The notes beneath the pieces were generated by a model. That model had not been told where the DNA came from, ran no database searches, and saw only the letters and a program-made list of their open reading frames with translations. Positions 17,058 to 26,866 of a stretch of DNA of 35,042 bases are shown piece by piece. Within the stretch, counting starts at the first letter, position 1; every line of letters starts with the position of its first letter. Both the position numbers and the translations under genes were made by a program. Origin of the DNA: Brevibacillus panacihumi (GTDB taxonomy: Bacteria > Bacillota > Bacilli > Brevibacillales > Brevibacillaceae); the NCBI RefSeq assembly GCF_003710985.1, contig NZ_RHHT01000037.1, positions 1 through 35,042 on the forward strand. The letters are read 5' to 3'.

Positions 17058-18386
17058 CTGGCTACATTTTCGTCACTGGGAATTGGTTTACCCTTACATG
17101 ATACATTAAAAGCAAATGGAATCACGGAAGCAACGCCTGTCCAGGAAAAGGCAATTCCTTTGCTGTTGGCGGGAAAAGATGTGATCGCGCAGGCGCAGAC
17201 GGGTACAGGCAAGACACTCGCTTTTCTATTGCCGATTCTGGAAAAAGCTGACCCGCATGTCGAGCATGTGCAAGCCCTGATTTTGACGCCGACCCGGGAG
17301 TTGGCCCTGCAAATTACGACGGAAGCCAAAAAGCTGTCGGCTCAGCTGGACGATATCCATGTGCTGGCGGTATACGGAGGGCAGGATGTCGAGCGGCAAA
17401 TGAAAAAGCTGCGAGGCAAGAAGCAAATCGTGATCGCGACGCCGGGGCGCTTGCTGGATCATCTGCGGCGCGGAACGATCGAGCTTTCGACGGTATCGAT
17501 GCTGGTGCTGGATGAAGCGGACCAGATGCTGCACATGGGATTTTTGCCTGAGGTGGAGGAAATTATCGGCTGTACCTCAGGAGAGCGGCAAACGATGCTT
17601 TTCTCTGCAACGATGCCGGCACAGGTGCGTTCGCTGGCGAAGCGGTACATGCGCAACCCGGAAGATGTCCGCGTGCAGGGCAAGCAAATTACGCTCAAGG
17701 ATATTCGCCAAATCGCAGTGGAGACGACAGACAGGGCCAAGCAGTCTGCTCTCCGGGAGCTGATCGAACAGCAGCGTCCGTTCATGGCTGTGATCTTTTG
17801 CCGGACCAAGCGCCGGGCCAGTACCTTGAATGCTGCTTTGCAGGGGTATGGGTATCTGTCAGACGAGCTTCACGGAGATTTGTCACAAGCGAAGCGCGAA
17901 GACGTGATGAAACGGTTTCGCGAGGCCAGAATTCAATTGCTGGTGGCGACGGATGTAGCGGCAAGGGGTCTTGATGTGGAGGGTGTCACGCATGTATTCA
18001 ATTACGACATTCCGCACGATGTGGAGAGCTATATTCATCGGATCGGCCGAACAGGCAGAGCGGGGGAGCAGGGGGTCGCGATCACCCTGGTTGCGCCCAA
18101 AGACCGCATGCATCTGGAAATGATCGAGTCAGGAATTCGCATGCCCCTCGAAAAAAAGCGAATAGAGACGGCCCAACCCAAGAAAGAGCAGACGAGTCGG
18201 GAATCACGCGGACAAAGAGGAGCAAAAACGGAGCAGAGAAAAGAGATGGGGCGGTCTCCGGTTCGGGGTCAAGGCGGCGGTCCGAGGAGTAACACGGACA
18301 GCAGACGCCAGGGCCAGAAAAAGAGGAGCCAGGCCGCAAGAATGGAACGACCGGCAAAGAGAAATTCCCGAACGCGATCACGTTAA
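17058..18386 (+). CDS. DEAD-box ATP-dependent RNA helicase (CshA/RhlE-like)
   Basis: About 442 residues with all helicase motifs: Q motif [18 protein letters not shown], Ia [40 protein letters not shown] and [13 protein letters not shown] basic Arg/Gly/Gln-rich C-terminal tail (about 370-442) probably binds RNA. The domain begins at [12 protein letters not shown], yet no ATG, GTG or TTG lies near the strong AAGGAGG at 17043-17049. CTG 17058, spaced 8 bases from it, is the best start. In-frame TTG 16977 and ATG 16992 lie inside the methyltransferase gene without ribosome sites. Confidence 0.9.
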   Translation: MATFSSLGIGLPLHDTLKANGITEATPVQEKAIPLLLAGKDVIAQAQTGTGKTLAFLLPILEKADPHVEHVQALILTPTRELALQITTEAKKLSAQLDDIHVLAVYGGQDVERQMKKLRGKKQIVIATPGRLLDHLRRGTIELSTVSMLVLDEADQMLHMGFLPEVEEIIGCTSGERQTMLFSATMPAQVRSLAKRYMRNPEDVRVQGKQITLKDIRQIAVETTDRAKQSALRELIEQQRPFMAVIFCRTKRRASTLNAALQGYGYLSDELHGDLSQAKREDVMKRFREARIQLLVATDVAARGLDVEGVTHVFNYDIPHDVESYIHRIGRTGRAGEQGVAITLVAPKDRMHLEMIESGIRMPLEKKRIETAQPKKEQTSRESRGQRGAKTEQRKEMGRSPVRGQGGGPRSNTDSRRQGQKKRSQAARMERPAKRNSRTRSR

Positions 18387-18404
18387 CGAGTTTACAACAA
18401 ATGG

Positions 18405-18452
18405 AAAAAGACCGTCATGACCCGTATATGCAGGTCACGGACGGTCTTTTTT
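18405..18452 (+). terminator. Bidirectional terminator between the helicase and DUF779 genes
   Basis: AAAAAGACCGTC and GACGGTCTTTTTT form the outer stem, and TGACC/GGTCA extend it inside. A-run and T-run on the two sides let it serve both convergent transcription units. Confidence 0.9.
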
Positions 18453-18464
18453 ATCAGCTGGTCT

Positions 18465-18806
18465 TTAAGCATCAGGAAACAGGCGTGAACGGGTGAGAAA
18501 ACGCACCCCCTCGGGGCCTTCGAGCGAGAACATGCCTCCCCGCCCCTCCACTACGTCTATGATCAACTGGGTGTGCTTCCAGTACTCGTATTGGGCCTTG
18601 CCCATGTAAAACGGGCATCCGCCGATCTCGCCCAAGAGCACATCCTGATCCCCGATGAGAAACTCGCCCTGCGGATAGCACATGGGAGAACTGCCGTCGC
18701 AGCAGCCGCCAGACTGATGAAACATCAGCTTGCCGTATTTCGCCTGAAGCCGCTCGATCAGCTTGAGGGCAGCATCCGTTGCGAGCACTTTTTCTGCTGC
18801 GTTCAT
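18465..18806 (-). CDS. DUF779 protein, aldehyde-dehydrogenase partner
   Basis: A 113-residue member of DUF779, with the cysteine-rich segment QSGGCCDGSSPMCYP and a later GGCPFYM. These small proteins are almost always encoded next to acetaldehyde-type dehydrogenases; their function is not established. The Cys-rich loop suggests metal or thiol chemistry, which is inference. It starts three bases after the aldehyde dehydrogenase stop, so the two are co-translated from the sigma-54 promoter at 20377-20392. Confidence 0.88.
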   Translation of the reverse strand: MNAAEKVLATDAALKLIERLQAKYGKLMFHQSGGCCDGSSPMCYPQGEFLIGDQDVLLGEIGGCPFYMGKAQYEYWKHTQLIIDVVEGRGGMFSLEGPEGVRFLTRSRLFPDA

Positions 18807-18809
18807 GGC

Positions 18810-20330
18810 TTAGAAGAATCCCAATGCTTGGTCGCTGTAGCTGACCAAGAGGTTTTTGGTCTGCTGGTAATGGGAGAGCATCATTTTATGGTTCTCGCGG
18901 CCGATTCCGGAGCTCTTGTATCCGCCGAACGCAGCGTGTGCAGGATAGGCATGGTAGCAGTTGGTCCAGACACGTCCTGCCTGGATTTCCCGTCCGATGC
19001 GGTACGCGGTATTCATATCCCGTGTCCAAACCCCGGACCCGAGGCCGTACAGAGTGTCATTGGCGATGGAGAGAGCTTCTTCGGTGTCCTTGAAGGTCGT
19101 TACGGATACGACGGGTCCGAAGATCTCTTCCTGGAAGATGCGCATTTTATTGTGTCCTTTAAAGACAGTCGGCTGAATATAATAGCCACCGCTAAGGTCT
19201 CCCTCCAGTTGTGCAGCCCCTCCGCCGATCAGGCAATCTGCCCCTTCCTGCTTTCCGATGTCGAGGTAGGAGAGGATTTTTTCCACCTGCTCCAGAGAAG
19301 CCTGGGCTCCGATCATGGTTTCGGTATCCAGAGGATTGCCTTGCTTGATGCTGGCGACGCGCTTCAGAGCACGCTCCATGAATGGCTCGTAGATGCTTTC
19401 GTGGATCAGTGCGCGGGATGGGCAGGTACACACTTCGCCTTGATTGAGAGCAAACAGGACAAAGCCTTCGATCGCCTTGTTCAGGAACGCATCGTCCTGG
19501 GCGCAGACATCGGGGAAGAAGATGTTGGGAGACTTGCCGCCCAGCTCCAACGTGACCGGGATAATGTTTTGCGAGGCGTATTGCATGATCAGGCGGCCGG
19601 TTGTCGTCTCACCCGTAAAAGCAATCTTGGCGATTCGATTGCTGGATGCCAGGGGTTTTCCCGCTTCGAGACCGAAGCCGTTGACAACGTTGACGACCCC
19701 GGCCGGGAGCAGGTCGCCGATCAACTCCATCAGCACTAAAATGGAAGCAGGAGTTTGTTCCGCTGGTTTCAGGACGACGCAGTTGCCAGCTGCCAAAGCC
19801 GGAGCCAGCTTCCATGTAGCCATCAGGAGCGGGAAATTCCACGGAATAATCTGTCCAACTACGCCAAGCGGTTCATGGAAATGGTACGCGACTGTACCGT
19901 TGTCAATCTCACTGATGGTTCCTTCCTGTGCGCGAATGCTGCCGGCAAAATAGCGGAAATGATCGATCGCAAGCGGCAGGTCCGCTGCCAAAGTCTCTCG
20001 AACGGGTTTCCCGTTGTCCCAGGTCTCGGCTACGGCCAACAGCTCCAGATTGGCTTCCATTCGATCAGCAATCTTCAACAGAATATTGGAACGCTCTGTT
20101 ACCGAGGTTCGTCCCCACGCTGCCTTTGCCTCATGAGCGGCGTCCAGGGCCAGTTCAATATCTTCGGCAGTAGAGCGAGCTACCTCGCAAAACACCTTGC
20201 CGGTCACTGGGGTCACATTTTCAAAGTACTCTCCTTTGACTGGCGGGACCCATTTCCCCCCGATGTAGTTGTCGTAGCGATTTTTGAATGTCACCTTTGA
20301 TCCGGCTTGGCCGGGCTGTGCATAGATCAT
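18810..20330 (-). CDS. NAD+-dependent aldehyde dehydrogenase (acetaldehyde type, AcoD/ExaC-like)
   Basis: A 506-residue ALDH, the typical length for acetaldehyde dehydrogenase II. It shows the cofactor motif [21 protein letters not shown], the Rossmann FTGETTTG, the catalytic Glu in [14 protein letters not shown] and the nucleophile in GEVCTCPSR (near residue 300). It oxidises acetaldehyde or related short aldehydes to acids. GAGGAGG precedes the ATG. The divergent gene at 20547 encodes an AcoR-type sigma-54 activator, and a -24/-12 promoter lies between, so ald and the DUF779 gene form an aldehyde-inducible sigma-54 operon by inference. Confidence 0.92.
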   Translation of the reverse strand: MIYAQPGQAGSKVTFKNRYDNYIGGKWVPPVKGEYFENVTPVTGKVFCEVARSTAEDIELALDAAHEAKAAWGRTSVTERSNILLKIADRMEANLELLAVAETWDNGKPVRETLAADLPLAIDHFRYFAGSIRAQEGTISEIDNGTVAYHFHEPLGVVGQIIPWNFPLLMATWKLAPALAAGNCVVLKPAEQTPASILVLMELIGDLLPAGVVNVVNGFGLEAGKPLASSNRIAKIAFTGETTTGRLIMQYASQNIIPVTLELGGKSPNIFFPDVCAQDDAFLNKAIEGFVLFALNQGEVCTCPSRALIHESIYEPFMERALKRVASIKQGNPLDTETMIGAQASLEQVEKILSYLDIGKQEGADCLIGGGAAQLEGDLSGGYYIQPTVFKGHNKMRIFQEEIFGPVVSVTTFKDTEEALSIANDTLYGLGSGVWTRDMNTAYRIGREIQAGRVWTNCYHAYPAHAAFGGYKSSGIGRENHKMMLSHYQQTKNLLVSYSDQALGFF

Positions 20331-20376
20331 GCGAACGCCTCCTCACATTTCTCTTGTGCCTTTCATCCCGTTATTC

Positions 20377-20392
20377 AGCAAATCCTATGCCA
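20377..20392 (-). promoter_or_regulatory. Sigma-54 promoter of the aldehyde dehydrogenase operon
   Basis: Minus-strand TGGCATAGGATTTGCT matches TGGCAC-N5-TTGCW, with GG (20391-20390) and GC (20379-20378) ten bases apart. The predicted start is near 20366, 36 bases before the ald ATG. Confidence 0.82.
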
Positions 20393-20446
20393 TCGACGGC
20401 AAGTATTGCTATGACAAGGTTTCCAAGGCGTACAGCCGGACACATC

Positions 20447-20483
20447 GTTCCGAAGCGGAGCAATGACCGTTCCATAATGGAAC
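20447..20483 (-). promoter_or_regulatory. Two tandem enhancer sites, GTTCC-N5-GGARC
   Basis: GTTCC-GAAGC-GGAGC (20447-20461) and GTTCC-ATAAT-GGAAC (20469-20483) are two copies of the same 15-base inverted repeat, 22 bases apart centre to centre (about two helical turns). They lie about 88 and 110 bases before the predicted ald start, as expected for an enhancer-binding protein. They also sit just upstream of the activator gene promoter, so they could serve autoregulation. Confidence 0.65.
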
Positions 20484-20503
20484 AATGTGCAGAGAATGAA
20501 TCG

Positions 20504-20512
20504 TGTTATACT
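20504..20512 (+). promoter_or_regulatory. Extended -10 promoter of the AcoR-type activator gene
   Basis: TGTTATACT is an extended -10 (TGn followed by TATACT). No clear -35 is present. A start near 20519 would favour the GTG start at 20547. Confidence 0.4.
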
Positions 20513-20546
20513 GGAGGAGAATGATTTTTTGTGGGAGGGAAGGGAA

Positions 20547-22277
20547 GTGTCGACGATTGTTCAACAATCATGGAAACGCTGCCAAGCATCGAACCTCAAA
20601 GCCACGGAGAACGCATACGATCAGATCATATCCATGAGTCGAATCAAAGAAATCATTCGAGACAATCATCTCCTGATTCGCACAAGTCTTCCCTTGTTTG
20701 AGAGGTTGGAGCCCTTCTTGGCAAATACGGAACATATCGCCCTGCTAGCTGACCGTGACGGCAACATCATACATACGGTAGGGGATCCGACATTTGCCAA
20801 CCACGCGCAAAAAGTACAGCTGCAAATCGGCGCGAACTGGAACGAGGGCTTCAAGGGAACCAACGCCATCGGCACCGCATTGATCGAACGGGTGCCTGTC
20901 CATGTGCAAGGGGAGCAGCATTACTTTTTGGAAAATCAATTTCTGACGTGTTCAGCTTCGCCGATTTTTTCCGCTGCCGGCGAGCTGTTAGGCGTCGTGA
21001 ATATCAGCACGAGAAAAGAATACAACCATCCGCTGTCCATGAGCCTGGTCTGCATAGTGGCCGAATCGCTGCAAAATCGTTTTTTGTACGCCGAGGCCGA
21101 TCGGGTTGTGGCCCTGCCCCATGCTGATGTCCGAACGTCCTCGCGTTCAATGCCGTTGATCGGATTGGATCGTGATGATCGCATCGTAGGGATCAATGAG
21201 TCTGCAAAGAAGCGTTTGGGGGCGGAGGTGCTCGGCAGCGAGATGCCGCAACTGGACAAAGGAATGGGCCATACTGTCAAAGACAATCGCAGAAGGATTT
21301 GGCCTTCCGCAAAAACGGCGGGGTTGAAGCCATTTCCGCGCTTGGCCGGGACCTGCCCGCATTTTCTGCAAGCCAAGCTGATGGGGCAAAAAGCAGCCCT
21401 CGTCGATTTCCCTGTGCTCATTCTGGGGGAGAGCGGGACGGGCAAGGAGTTGTTTGCCCAGATGATCCATGAAACGGGGCCGCGCTCCAATGCTCCGTTT
21501 ATCGCCGTAAATTGCAGCGCAATTCCGGAAAATCTGATCGAAAGCGAATTGTTCGGCTACGAAGGCGGCTCATTTACCGGAGCACAGCGCGAGGGGAAGA
21601 TCGGGAAATTTGAGGCGGCGAAGAAAGGAACCATTTTTCTTGATGAAATTGGGGACATGTCACTGAGATCGCAAGCAGCTCTATTGCGTGTCCTCCAGGA
21701 AAAGGTGGTGACCCCCGTCGGCAGCAATCAGCCGCGTCCGATTCATGCAAGGGTGATTGCGGCTACCCATCGGCATTTGCCCGATGAAATCAAGGCTGGC
21801 CGTTTTCGCGCTGACCTGTACTATCGGCTCAAGGGAGTCATGATTCAGCTGCCGCCGCTTCGCCAGCGCACAGATATTCTTCCGCTGGCAGAGCACCTGC
21901 TGCGACAGCTCACACCCGGTAGTTCTGCGAGCATTTCCAGGGAAGCCCAAGAGCTGCTTGCTGCCTACGCTTGGCCCGGCAATGTCCGCGAACTGCAGAG
22001 TGTGCTCATTCAGGCTGCTTTTCTGGCCGACGGGGGAGATATTGAAGCCGCCCATATCCAATTGGAGGGATTGGACGAAGCAGGTGAATTCCCTTATCGC
22101 GAGCGAGGGCTGCCTTCTCTGAAGGAGTCGGAAATGGAGGCCATCAAACGCGCGATCCGGTCGACGGGAGGCAATGTCAGTCAGGCAGCCAAGCTGCTGC
22201 AGATCGGCCGCAATACTCTTTACCGAAAATTGGCGGAGTACCGCATTTCTTTGCCTGCTACCTGGGAGGAAATATGA
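20547..22277 (+). CDS. AcoR-type sigma-54-dependent activator (GAF, AAA+, Fis HTH)
   Basis: About 576 residues. The N-terminal GAF sensor region (about 40-200) includes [19 protein letters not shown], as in AcoR proteins. The AAA+ domain has Walker [11 protein letters not shown] near 291, Walker [11 protein letters not shown] and a sigma-54 contact loop reading GSFTGA instead of GAFTGA. The C-terminal Fis-type HTH contains [23 protein letters not shown] 20547 with GGGAGGG eight bases upstream is preferred; TTG 20529 and ATG 20487/20496 are alternatives. It should respond to an aldehyde or acetoin-like inducer and activate the divergent ald operon. The stop overlaps the next activator gene by four bases. 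Confidence 0.9.
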   Translation: MSTIVQQSWKRCQASNLKATENAYDQIISMSRIKEIIRDNHLLIRTSLPLFERLEPFLANTEHIALLADRDGNIIHTVGDPTFANHAQKVQLQIGANWNEGFKGTNAIGTALIERVPVHVQGEQHYFLENQFLTCSASPIFSAAGELLGVVNISTRKEYNHPLSMSLVCIVAESLQNRFLYAEADRVVALPHADVRTSSRSMPLIGLDRDDRIVGINESAKKRLGAEVLGSEMPQLDKGMGHTVKDNRRRIWPSAKTAGLKPFPRLAGTCPHFLQAKLMGQKAALVDFPVLILGESGTGKELFAQMIHETGPRSNAPFIAVNCSAIPENLIESELFGYEGGSFTGAQREGKIGKFEAAKKGTIFLDEIGDMSLRSQAALLRVLQEKVVTPVGSNQPRPIHARVIAATHRHLPDEIKAGRFRADLYYRLKGVMIQLPPLRQRTDILPLAEHLLRQLTPGSSASISREAQELLAAYAWPGNVRELQSVLIQAAFLADGGDIEAAHIQLEGLDEAGEFPYRERGLPSLKESEMEAIKRAIRSTGGNVSQAAKLLQIGRNTLYRKLAEYRISLPATWEEI

Positions 22278-24148
22278 TTGCTTTCTATAAAATAGACAAA
22301 TCGGCAGAGGCGAAGTTTGCATCTTTGCTGGATACAGATGATTATCATTTCGAGTTTTTTTCTTCCATTCAATCCATCCTGGATCACCGCATGACACCTT
22401 CTGTTGTGATTGCCCCTGAACCCTATGCAAAAGAGTTGGCTGCTCTCTCAGTTCCCGTAGTCACGTTGTCAATTGATATGAGAGATATTCGCGACAAGAT
22501 TTCCAGATTGCGGAAGAAGGGAAAGCAGTTTGGACGTGCCGTCTTTTGCGCGTCCGCTAAAGAAAGGGATTGGCTGCAAAAGGAGCACGCACTCGAGCCC
22601 GATGTGATCGATGGCCCTTGCCAGTTTGTAACCAACGAGTTCCTTAGCCTGCAAGCCTCCGAGGAGCCGGCCATCTATCTGACACCGGTATGGGATGCTC
22701 AGAGCCTCCGGGTCAGGCCGCCGTCAGGAGAGTGGCAGGTGGTGGAGCCGTCTTTGGCTACCTTGACTCGGGCTTTGCAGCAAGCTCTTTCACTGGAGGC
22801 GTATCAACGGGAGCGGCGAAGGGAGAAGCTGCTTCTGGAGGCTGTCGTCGATTCCCTGCATGATGCGGTGATCGCGGTAGATCGTCAGAGCCGGATTATT
22901 TTGGTCAATGAGCAAGCGAAGATGCTGCTCGGTCTGTCAGGGGATGTTCTGGGCAGACCAATTACCGATTACATCCCGCATTCCGACATGCTGCGTGTAC
23001 TGAAAACCGGGCGGCAGGAGTTAGGGGACGTAGCGACCGTCATGGATCGTTCCATCGTCATCAATCGCATTCCCGTCATTGTGAAGGACCAGGTGGTGGG
23101 TGCGGTCTCCAACTTTAAAGAGATCACCGATATTCAGAAAATGGAGATGTCTGTCCGCAAAAAGCTGCATGACAGCGGTTTGGAGGCCCGGTATCGACTG
23201 GAAAACATCATTGGCATCTCGGAGACGATTCGGGAAACTAAGCAGCAGGCAGCTCTCTTTGCCAAAAGCAATGCGACGGTTTTGATCACCGGAGAATCAG
23301 GCACGGGCAAGGAGTTGTTTGCACAGGGGATTCACCTGGAAAGCGGGCGAGCGTTGGGGCCGTTTCTCGCGGTCAACTGCGCGGCGTTGCCGGAAAGCCT
23401 TTTGGAGAGCGAGCTGTTCGGCTATGAAGAAGGCGCTTTTACCGGAGCGAAAAAGGGAGGAAAGCCGGGGCTGTTTGAATTAGCCCATGGCGGGACTCTT
23501 TTTCTTGATGAAATCGGGGAAATGCCCTTGCGGATTCAGGTGCATCTGCTCAGGGTGTTGCAGGAACGCCGCGTCAGACGTGTCGGCGGCGAGCGGATCA
23601 TACCGATCGATGTCCGCATCATCGTAGCTACCAACCGGGATCTGGAAAGGGAAATCGCGAAGGGGCATTTCCGTTCTGATCTCTACTACCGCATCAACAT
23701 GCTGAACCTGGAGGTGCCGGCTCTGCGGGAACGCCTGGACGATATTCCGGCGTTGCTGGAGAGCATGATACAGGAAATGAACGAGCAGCATGAGCAGAAA
23801 ATAGTAACGCTGGAATCCGCTATTTACCCGTTGCTGCAAGAGCATCACTGGCCCGGAAATGTGCGCGAGCTGCGCAACGTGGTCGAACGAATGGTGCTGC
23901 TCTCTCGGGATGGAAAGATACATGCCAAAGATGTGGCGTTGTTATTTCAAGGAAAGAAGAAAAGCTGGAAGGCAGAGTATGAAAATGGAGAAGCGGGGAT
24001 GTCCGGTCCCGAAGATGAGAGCCCGGAGGCTGCGAGAATCAGGAGGGCTTTGGAGAAAGCCAAGCACAACCGGACTTTGGCAGCCAAAACGTTGGGGATG
24101 GACCGCACCACCCTATGGAGAAAGATGAAGCAGTACAGAATCGAGTGA
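22274..24148 (+). CDS. Sigma-54-dependent activator with PrpR-N-like and PAS domains
   Basis: 624 residues. The N-terminal part (about 1-180) resembles the PrpR_N sensory fold ([24 protein letters not shown]). A PAS domain follows (about 190-300; [18 protein letters not shown]). The AAA+ domain has Walker [11 protein letters not shown] near 338, a canonical GAFTGA near 386 and Walker [11 protein letters not shown]. The C-terminal Fis HTH ([20 protein letters not shown]) ends the protein. ATGA coupling to the upstream activator suggests co-expression. It most likely controls the sigma-54 promoter at 24269 just downstream, with the inverted repeat at 24148-24178 as its binding site. The ligand is unknown. 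Confidence 0.9.
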   Translation: MIAFYKIDKSAEAKFASLLDTDDYHFEFFSSIQSILDHRMTPSVVIAPEPYAKELAALSVPVVTLSIDMRDIRDKISRLRKKGKQFGRAVFCASAKERDWLQKEHALEPDVIDGPCQFVTNEFLSLQASEEPAIYLTPVWDAQSLRVRPPSGEWQVVEPSLATLTRALQQALSLEAYQRERRREKLLLEAVVDSLHDAVIAVDRQSRIILVNEQAKMLLGLSGDVLGRPITDYIPHSDMLRVLKTGRQELGDVATVMDRSIVINRIPVIVKDQVVGAVSNFKEITDIQKMEMSVRKKLHDSGLEARYRLENIIGISETIRETKQQAALFAKSNATVLITGESGTGKELFAQGIHLESGRALGPFLAVNCAALPESLLESELFGYEEGAFTGAKKGGKPGLFELAHGGTLFLDEIGEMPLRIQVHLLRVLQERRVRRVGGERIIPIDVRIIVATNRDLEREIAKGHFRSDLYYRINMLNLEVPALRERLDDIPALLESMIQEMNEQHEQKIVTLESAIYPLLQEHHWPGNVRELRNVVERMVLLSRDGKIHAKDVALLFQGKKKSWKAEYENGEAGMSGPEDESPEAARIRRALEKAKHNRTLAAKTLGMDRTTLWRKMKQYRIE

Positions 24149-24188
24149 AAGTGTTGCAACAAATCGTTGCAACACTTTGTTTTATTTT
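24148..24188 (+). terminator. Inverted repeat: terminator and probable enhancer site
   Basis: AAAGTGTTGCAAC (24148-24160), AAATC and GTTGCAACACTTT (24166-24178) form a perfect 13-bp inverted repeat. It is followed by GTTTTATTTT, so it can act as a terminator. It is also centred about 132 bases before the next sigma-54 start site, the usual place for an activator palindrome. Confidence 0.7.
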
Positions 24189-24229
24189 GCATTCCTGTTT
24201 TACTAATAACTTCATTGATTTAGCTGAAT

Positions 24230-24243
24230 TGAAAGCGTTATCG
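24230..24243 (+). promoter_or_regulatory. cre site (CcpA) upstream of the hydroxy-acid operon
   Basis: TGAAAGCGTTATCG matches the cre consensus at all but the last position. It lies 27 bases before the sigma-54 -24 element, an arrangement similar to the PTS operon at 8823. Confidence 0.55.
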
Positions 24244-24268
24244 GGTTTCGACACGATTCTAGGTAAAT

Positions 24269-24284
24269 TGGCATGATTTCTGCA
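24269..24284 (+). promoter_or_regulatory. Sigma-54 promoter of the dehydrogenase/TRAP operon
   Basis: TGGCATGATTTCTGCA has GG at 24270-24271 and GC at 24282-24283 with ten bases between. The predicted start is near 24295, 46 bases before the first gene. The activator gene ends just upstream. Confidence 0.8.
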
Positions 24285-24340
24285 AGTTATAATAGCGTTG
24301 AATTGTCTAAATATTTTGGTGATTATGAGGAGGGAGTCGA

Positions 24341-25417
24341 TTGCAACATTATTCGATCGCAGTGATACCAGGAGACGGAATCGGTCCCGAGGTTATGGAT
24401 GAAGGCTTGAAAGTCCTGAAAGCGATAGAAGAAAGCCACGGGGGAGTCCGGTTTGATTGTGATGAAAAGCCATGGAACTGCGACTACTACTTGAAAAATG
24501 GCAGAATGATGCCGGAAAATGGTTTGGATGTGCTGAAAAGTTACGACTTGATCTTGCTGGGCGCGATCGGAGCTCCGGGAGTGCCAGATCATATATCTGT
24601 TTGGGAATTGATTCTTCCCATCCGCAGAGCCTTCCAACAGTATGTCAACCTAAGACCAGTCAAACTGCTGCGCGGATTGGAAAGCCCACTTCGCTACAAA
24701 AATCACGACGATCTCGATTTCGTGGTCGTACGGGAAAATACAGAGGGCGAGTATTCCAACATGGGCGGCCGGATGCATCAAGGCACCCCTTATGAAATGG
24801 CTGTGCAAAACAACGTATTTACTCGCTATGGCACCGAGCGAATTATTAAATACGCGTATGATCTCGCTGAAAAAAGACCGAAAAAGCGGCTGACTGCAGC
24901 GACCAAATCAAATGGAATCAACCACTCCATGCCGTTCTGGGATGAGATCGTCAAGGAAGTCGGAAAAGATCATCCAGGGATCCAGACAAATCTCTATCAT
25001 ATCGATGCATTGGCTGCATACTTTATTACCCGTCCGGAAGAATTCGACGTCGTGGTTGCGAGCAATCTGTTTGGCGATATTTTGACGGATCTGGGCGCTG
25101 CTGTCGTCGGCGGTCTGGGGCTTGCTCCTTCTGCCAACATCAACCCGGAGCGCAACTTCCCGTCCATGTTTGAGCCGATCCACGGATCTGCACCGGACAT
25201 CGCAGGCAAGGGAATCGCCAATCCAATCGCGCAGATCTGGAGTCTGAGCATGATGATGGATCATTTGGGCCATTATGAAATCGGGAAAGTGATTCTGGAC
25301 GCGATCGAACAAGTGCTGATCGACGGAAAGGTACAGACACCTGACCTGGGAGGCCGTGCAACGACGAAAGAACTGGGTGACGAGATCGTTCGTCAAATCC
25401 ACCTGGCAACACGCTAG
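24341..25417 (+). CDS. Tartrate/D-malate dehydrogenase-like enzyme (isopropylmalate dehydrogenase superfamily)
   Basis: A 358-residue beta-decarboxylating dehydrogenase. It shows IPGDGIGPEVMDEG, the substrate-binding arginines in LRPVKLLRG and RENTEGEYSNMGG, metal-binding Asp in SNLFGDILTDLGA and the NAD+ loop EPIHGSAPDIAGKGIANP. TtuC/DmlA-type enzymes convert D-malate to pyruvate or tartrate to oxaloglycolate. The start is TTG 24341 after GAGGAGGG. It is the first gene of the sigma-54 catabolic operon. LeuB is less likely given the missing leu genes and the motif style. Confidence 0.85.
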   Translation: MQHYSIAVIPGDGIGPEVMDEGLKVLKAIEESHGGVRFDCDEKPWNCDYYLKNGRMMPENGLDVLKSYDLILLGAIGAPGVPDHISVWELILPIRRAFQQYVNLRPVKLLRGLESPLRYKNHDDLDFVVVRENTEGEYSNMGGRMHQGTPYEMAVQNNVFTRYGTERIIKYAYDLAEKRPKKRLTAATKSNGINHSMPFWDEIVKEVGKDHPGIQTNLYHIDALAAYFITRPEEFDVVVASNLFGDILTDLGAAVVGGLGLAPSANINPERNFPSMFEPIHGSAPDIAGKGIANPIAQIWSLSMMMDHLGHYEIGKVILDAIEQVLIDGKVQTPDLGGRATTKELGDEIVRQIHLATR

Positions 25418-25441
25418 TATAAAAAAAGGAGGAGAAGGAGA

Positions 25442-26866
25442 ATGTCTACACAAACCTATGATCTGTATATCGATGGTGAATGGGTAAAAACAGAGAACTA
25501 TATCCCGGTATACCATAAATTCACTGGTGCCACCATCGCGCAAATCGCCAAAGCGGAACAGCATCATGTCAACGCAGCGGTAGAGGCAGCACACAAAAAA
25601 TTTAAACAAGACTCGCTTACTCCGTTTCAACGGTATAAAATCTTGTTAAAAGCATCTGAACTAATGGAAGAACGTCGCGATGAGATGGAACTGTCCCTGA
25701 TTCGGGAAGTCGGGAAGACTCGTAAAGATGCGATGAATGAGCTGGACCGCACGATCAACACCCTGCGTCTGTCAGCCGAAGAAGCGAAGCGCATCCATGG
25801 GGAAATGGTACCGCTCCAGTCTACAGAAGGTTCGGAAAACAGACTGGGCTTTACCATCCGCGTACCCAAGGGGGTCATTGGGGCCATCACGCCATTTAAT
25901 TATCCGCTGCTGCTCAGCACGCACAAGATCGCCCCTGCTATTGCGGCGGGAAATACGATCGTCGTGAAGCCAGCGACTGTGACTCCGATCGCTACCTTTT
26001 TGCTGGTAGCTGTGCTGGAAGAAGCCGGTCTGCCAAAAGGCCATATCAACATCGTGACCGGAGCGGGAAGCCAGGTAGGCGAATGGCTTCTTGATGAGCC
26101 GAAAATTGCCATGTACACCTTTACCGGATCGGGTGAAGTGGGTCGCCACATCAAAGAACGCAGCGGCATGCGTCCTGTAGCGTTGGAGCTGGGCAACAAC
26201 TCCCCGAACATCGTTCACCTGGATGCCGATCTTGAATTGGCAGCCCGTCAGACAGCAGCCCGCAGCTTCCACAACGCCGGTCAGGCTTGCATCGCGGTCC
26301 AACGTATCTACGTACACGAATCGGTCTTGCAAGAGTTCACGGATCTGTACGTCTCCGAAGTTCAGAAATTGAAGGTCGGCAATCCGGAAGATCCGGACAC
26401 TGATGTAGGTCCAATGATCAGCGAAAAGGAAGCAGCACGTACCGAAGAATGGGTGCTGGAGGCGATCAGCCAGGGTGCCAAGTCTTTGATGCCTGTAAAA
26501 CGGGAAGGCGCTTTGTTCTATCCAGCTGTCATGGTCGATACCAAGCCGGAAATGAAAGTCGTCTGCCGGGAAGTGTTCGCTCCGGTCGTGACGATTATTC
26601 CTTACAGCGATCTGGATGAAGCGTTCGCGGAAGCCAATAATTCCGAATACGGTTTGCAAGCGGGCATCTTTACTCGCGATTTACATATTGCGATGAAGGC
26701 AGCGCGCGTGTTAGAGTACGGTGGCGTAGTCATTAACGATGTATCCACCTACCGCAATGATGTCATGCCGTACGGCGGCATCAAAAACAGTGGTCTGGGC
26801 AAGGAAGGGCCGCGTTATGCCGTTGAAGAGATGACAGATGAACGTATGGTGGTGATCAATCTATGA
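25442..26866 (+). CDS. NAD(P)+-dependent aldehyde dehydrogenase (lactaldehyde/glycolaldehyde-like)
   Basis: A 474-residue ALDH. It shows the cofactor motif TPFNYPLLLSTHKIAPAIAAGN, FTGSGEVG, the general base Glu in ALELGNNSPNIV (the usual GGK replaced by GNN) and nucleophilic Cys near residue 283 in NAGQACIAVQRIYV. The sequence style is that of dehydrogenases for hydroxylated short aldehydes such as lactaldehyde, glycolaldehyde or sulfolactaldehyde, but the exact substrate cannot be read. AAGGAGGAGAAGGAG precedes the ATG. The stop overlaps the SDR start (ATGA), so both enzymes are made together. Confidence 0.88.
   Translation: MSTQTYDLYIDGEWVKTENYIPVYHKFTGATIAQIAKAEQHHVNAAVEAAHKKFKQDSLTPFQRYKILLKASELMEERRDEMELSLIREVGKTRKDAMNELDRTINTLRLSAEEAKRIHGEMVPLQSTEGSENRLGFTIRVPKGVIGAITPFNYPLLLSTHKIAPAIAAGNTIVVKPATVTPIATFLLVAVLEEAGLPKGHINIVTGAGSQVGEWLLDEPKIAMYTFTGSGEVGRHIKERSGMRPVALELGNNSPNIVHLDADLELAARQTAARSFHNAGQACIAVQRIYVHESVLQEFTDLYVSEVQKLKVGNPEDPDTDVGPMISEKEAARTEEWVLEAISQGAKSLMPVKREGALFYPAVMVDTKPEMKVVCREVFAPVVTIIPYSDLDEAFAEANNSEYGLQAGIFTRDLHIAMKAARVLEYGGVVINDVSTYRNDVMPYGGIKNSGLGKEGPRYAVEEMTDERMVVINL

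Noticed and set aside
20398..20409. Second plus-strand -24/-12-like element (GG...TTGC) in the ald/activator gap
   Set aside because: Only eight bases lie between GG and GC instead of ten.
24268..24293. Sigma-A reading of the 24269 region (TTGGCA with TATAAT at 24288-24293)
   Set aside because: Spacing is only 14 bases, too short for sigma-A, whereas the -24/-12 spacing is exact. A weak secondary promoter cannot be excluded.
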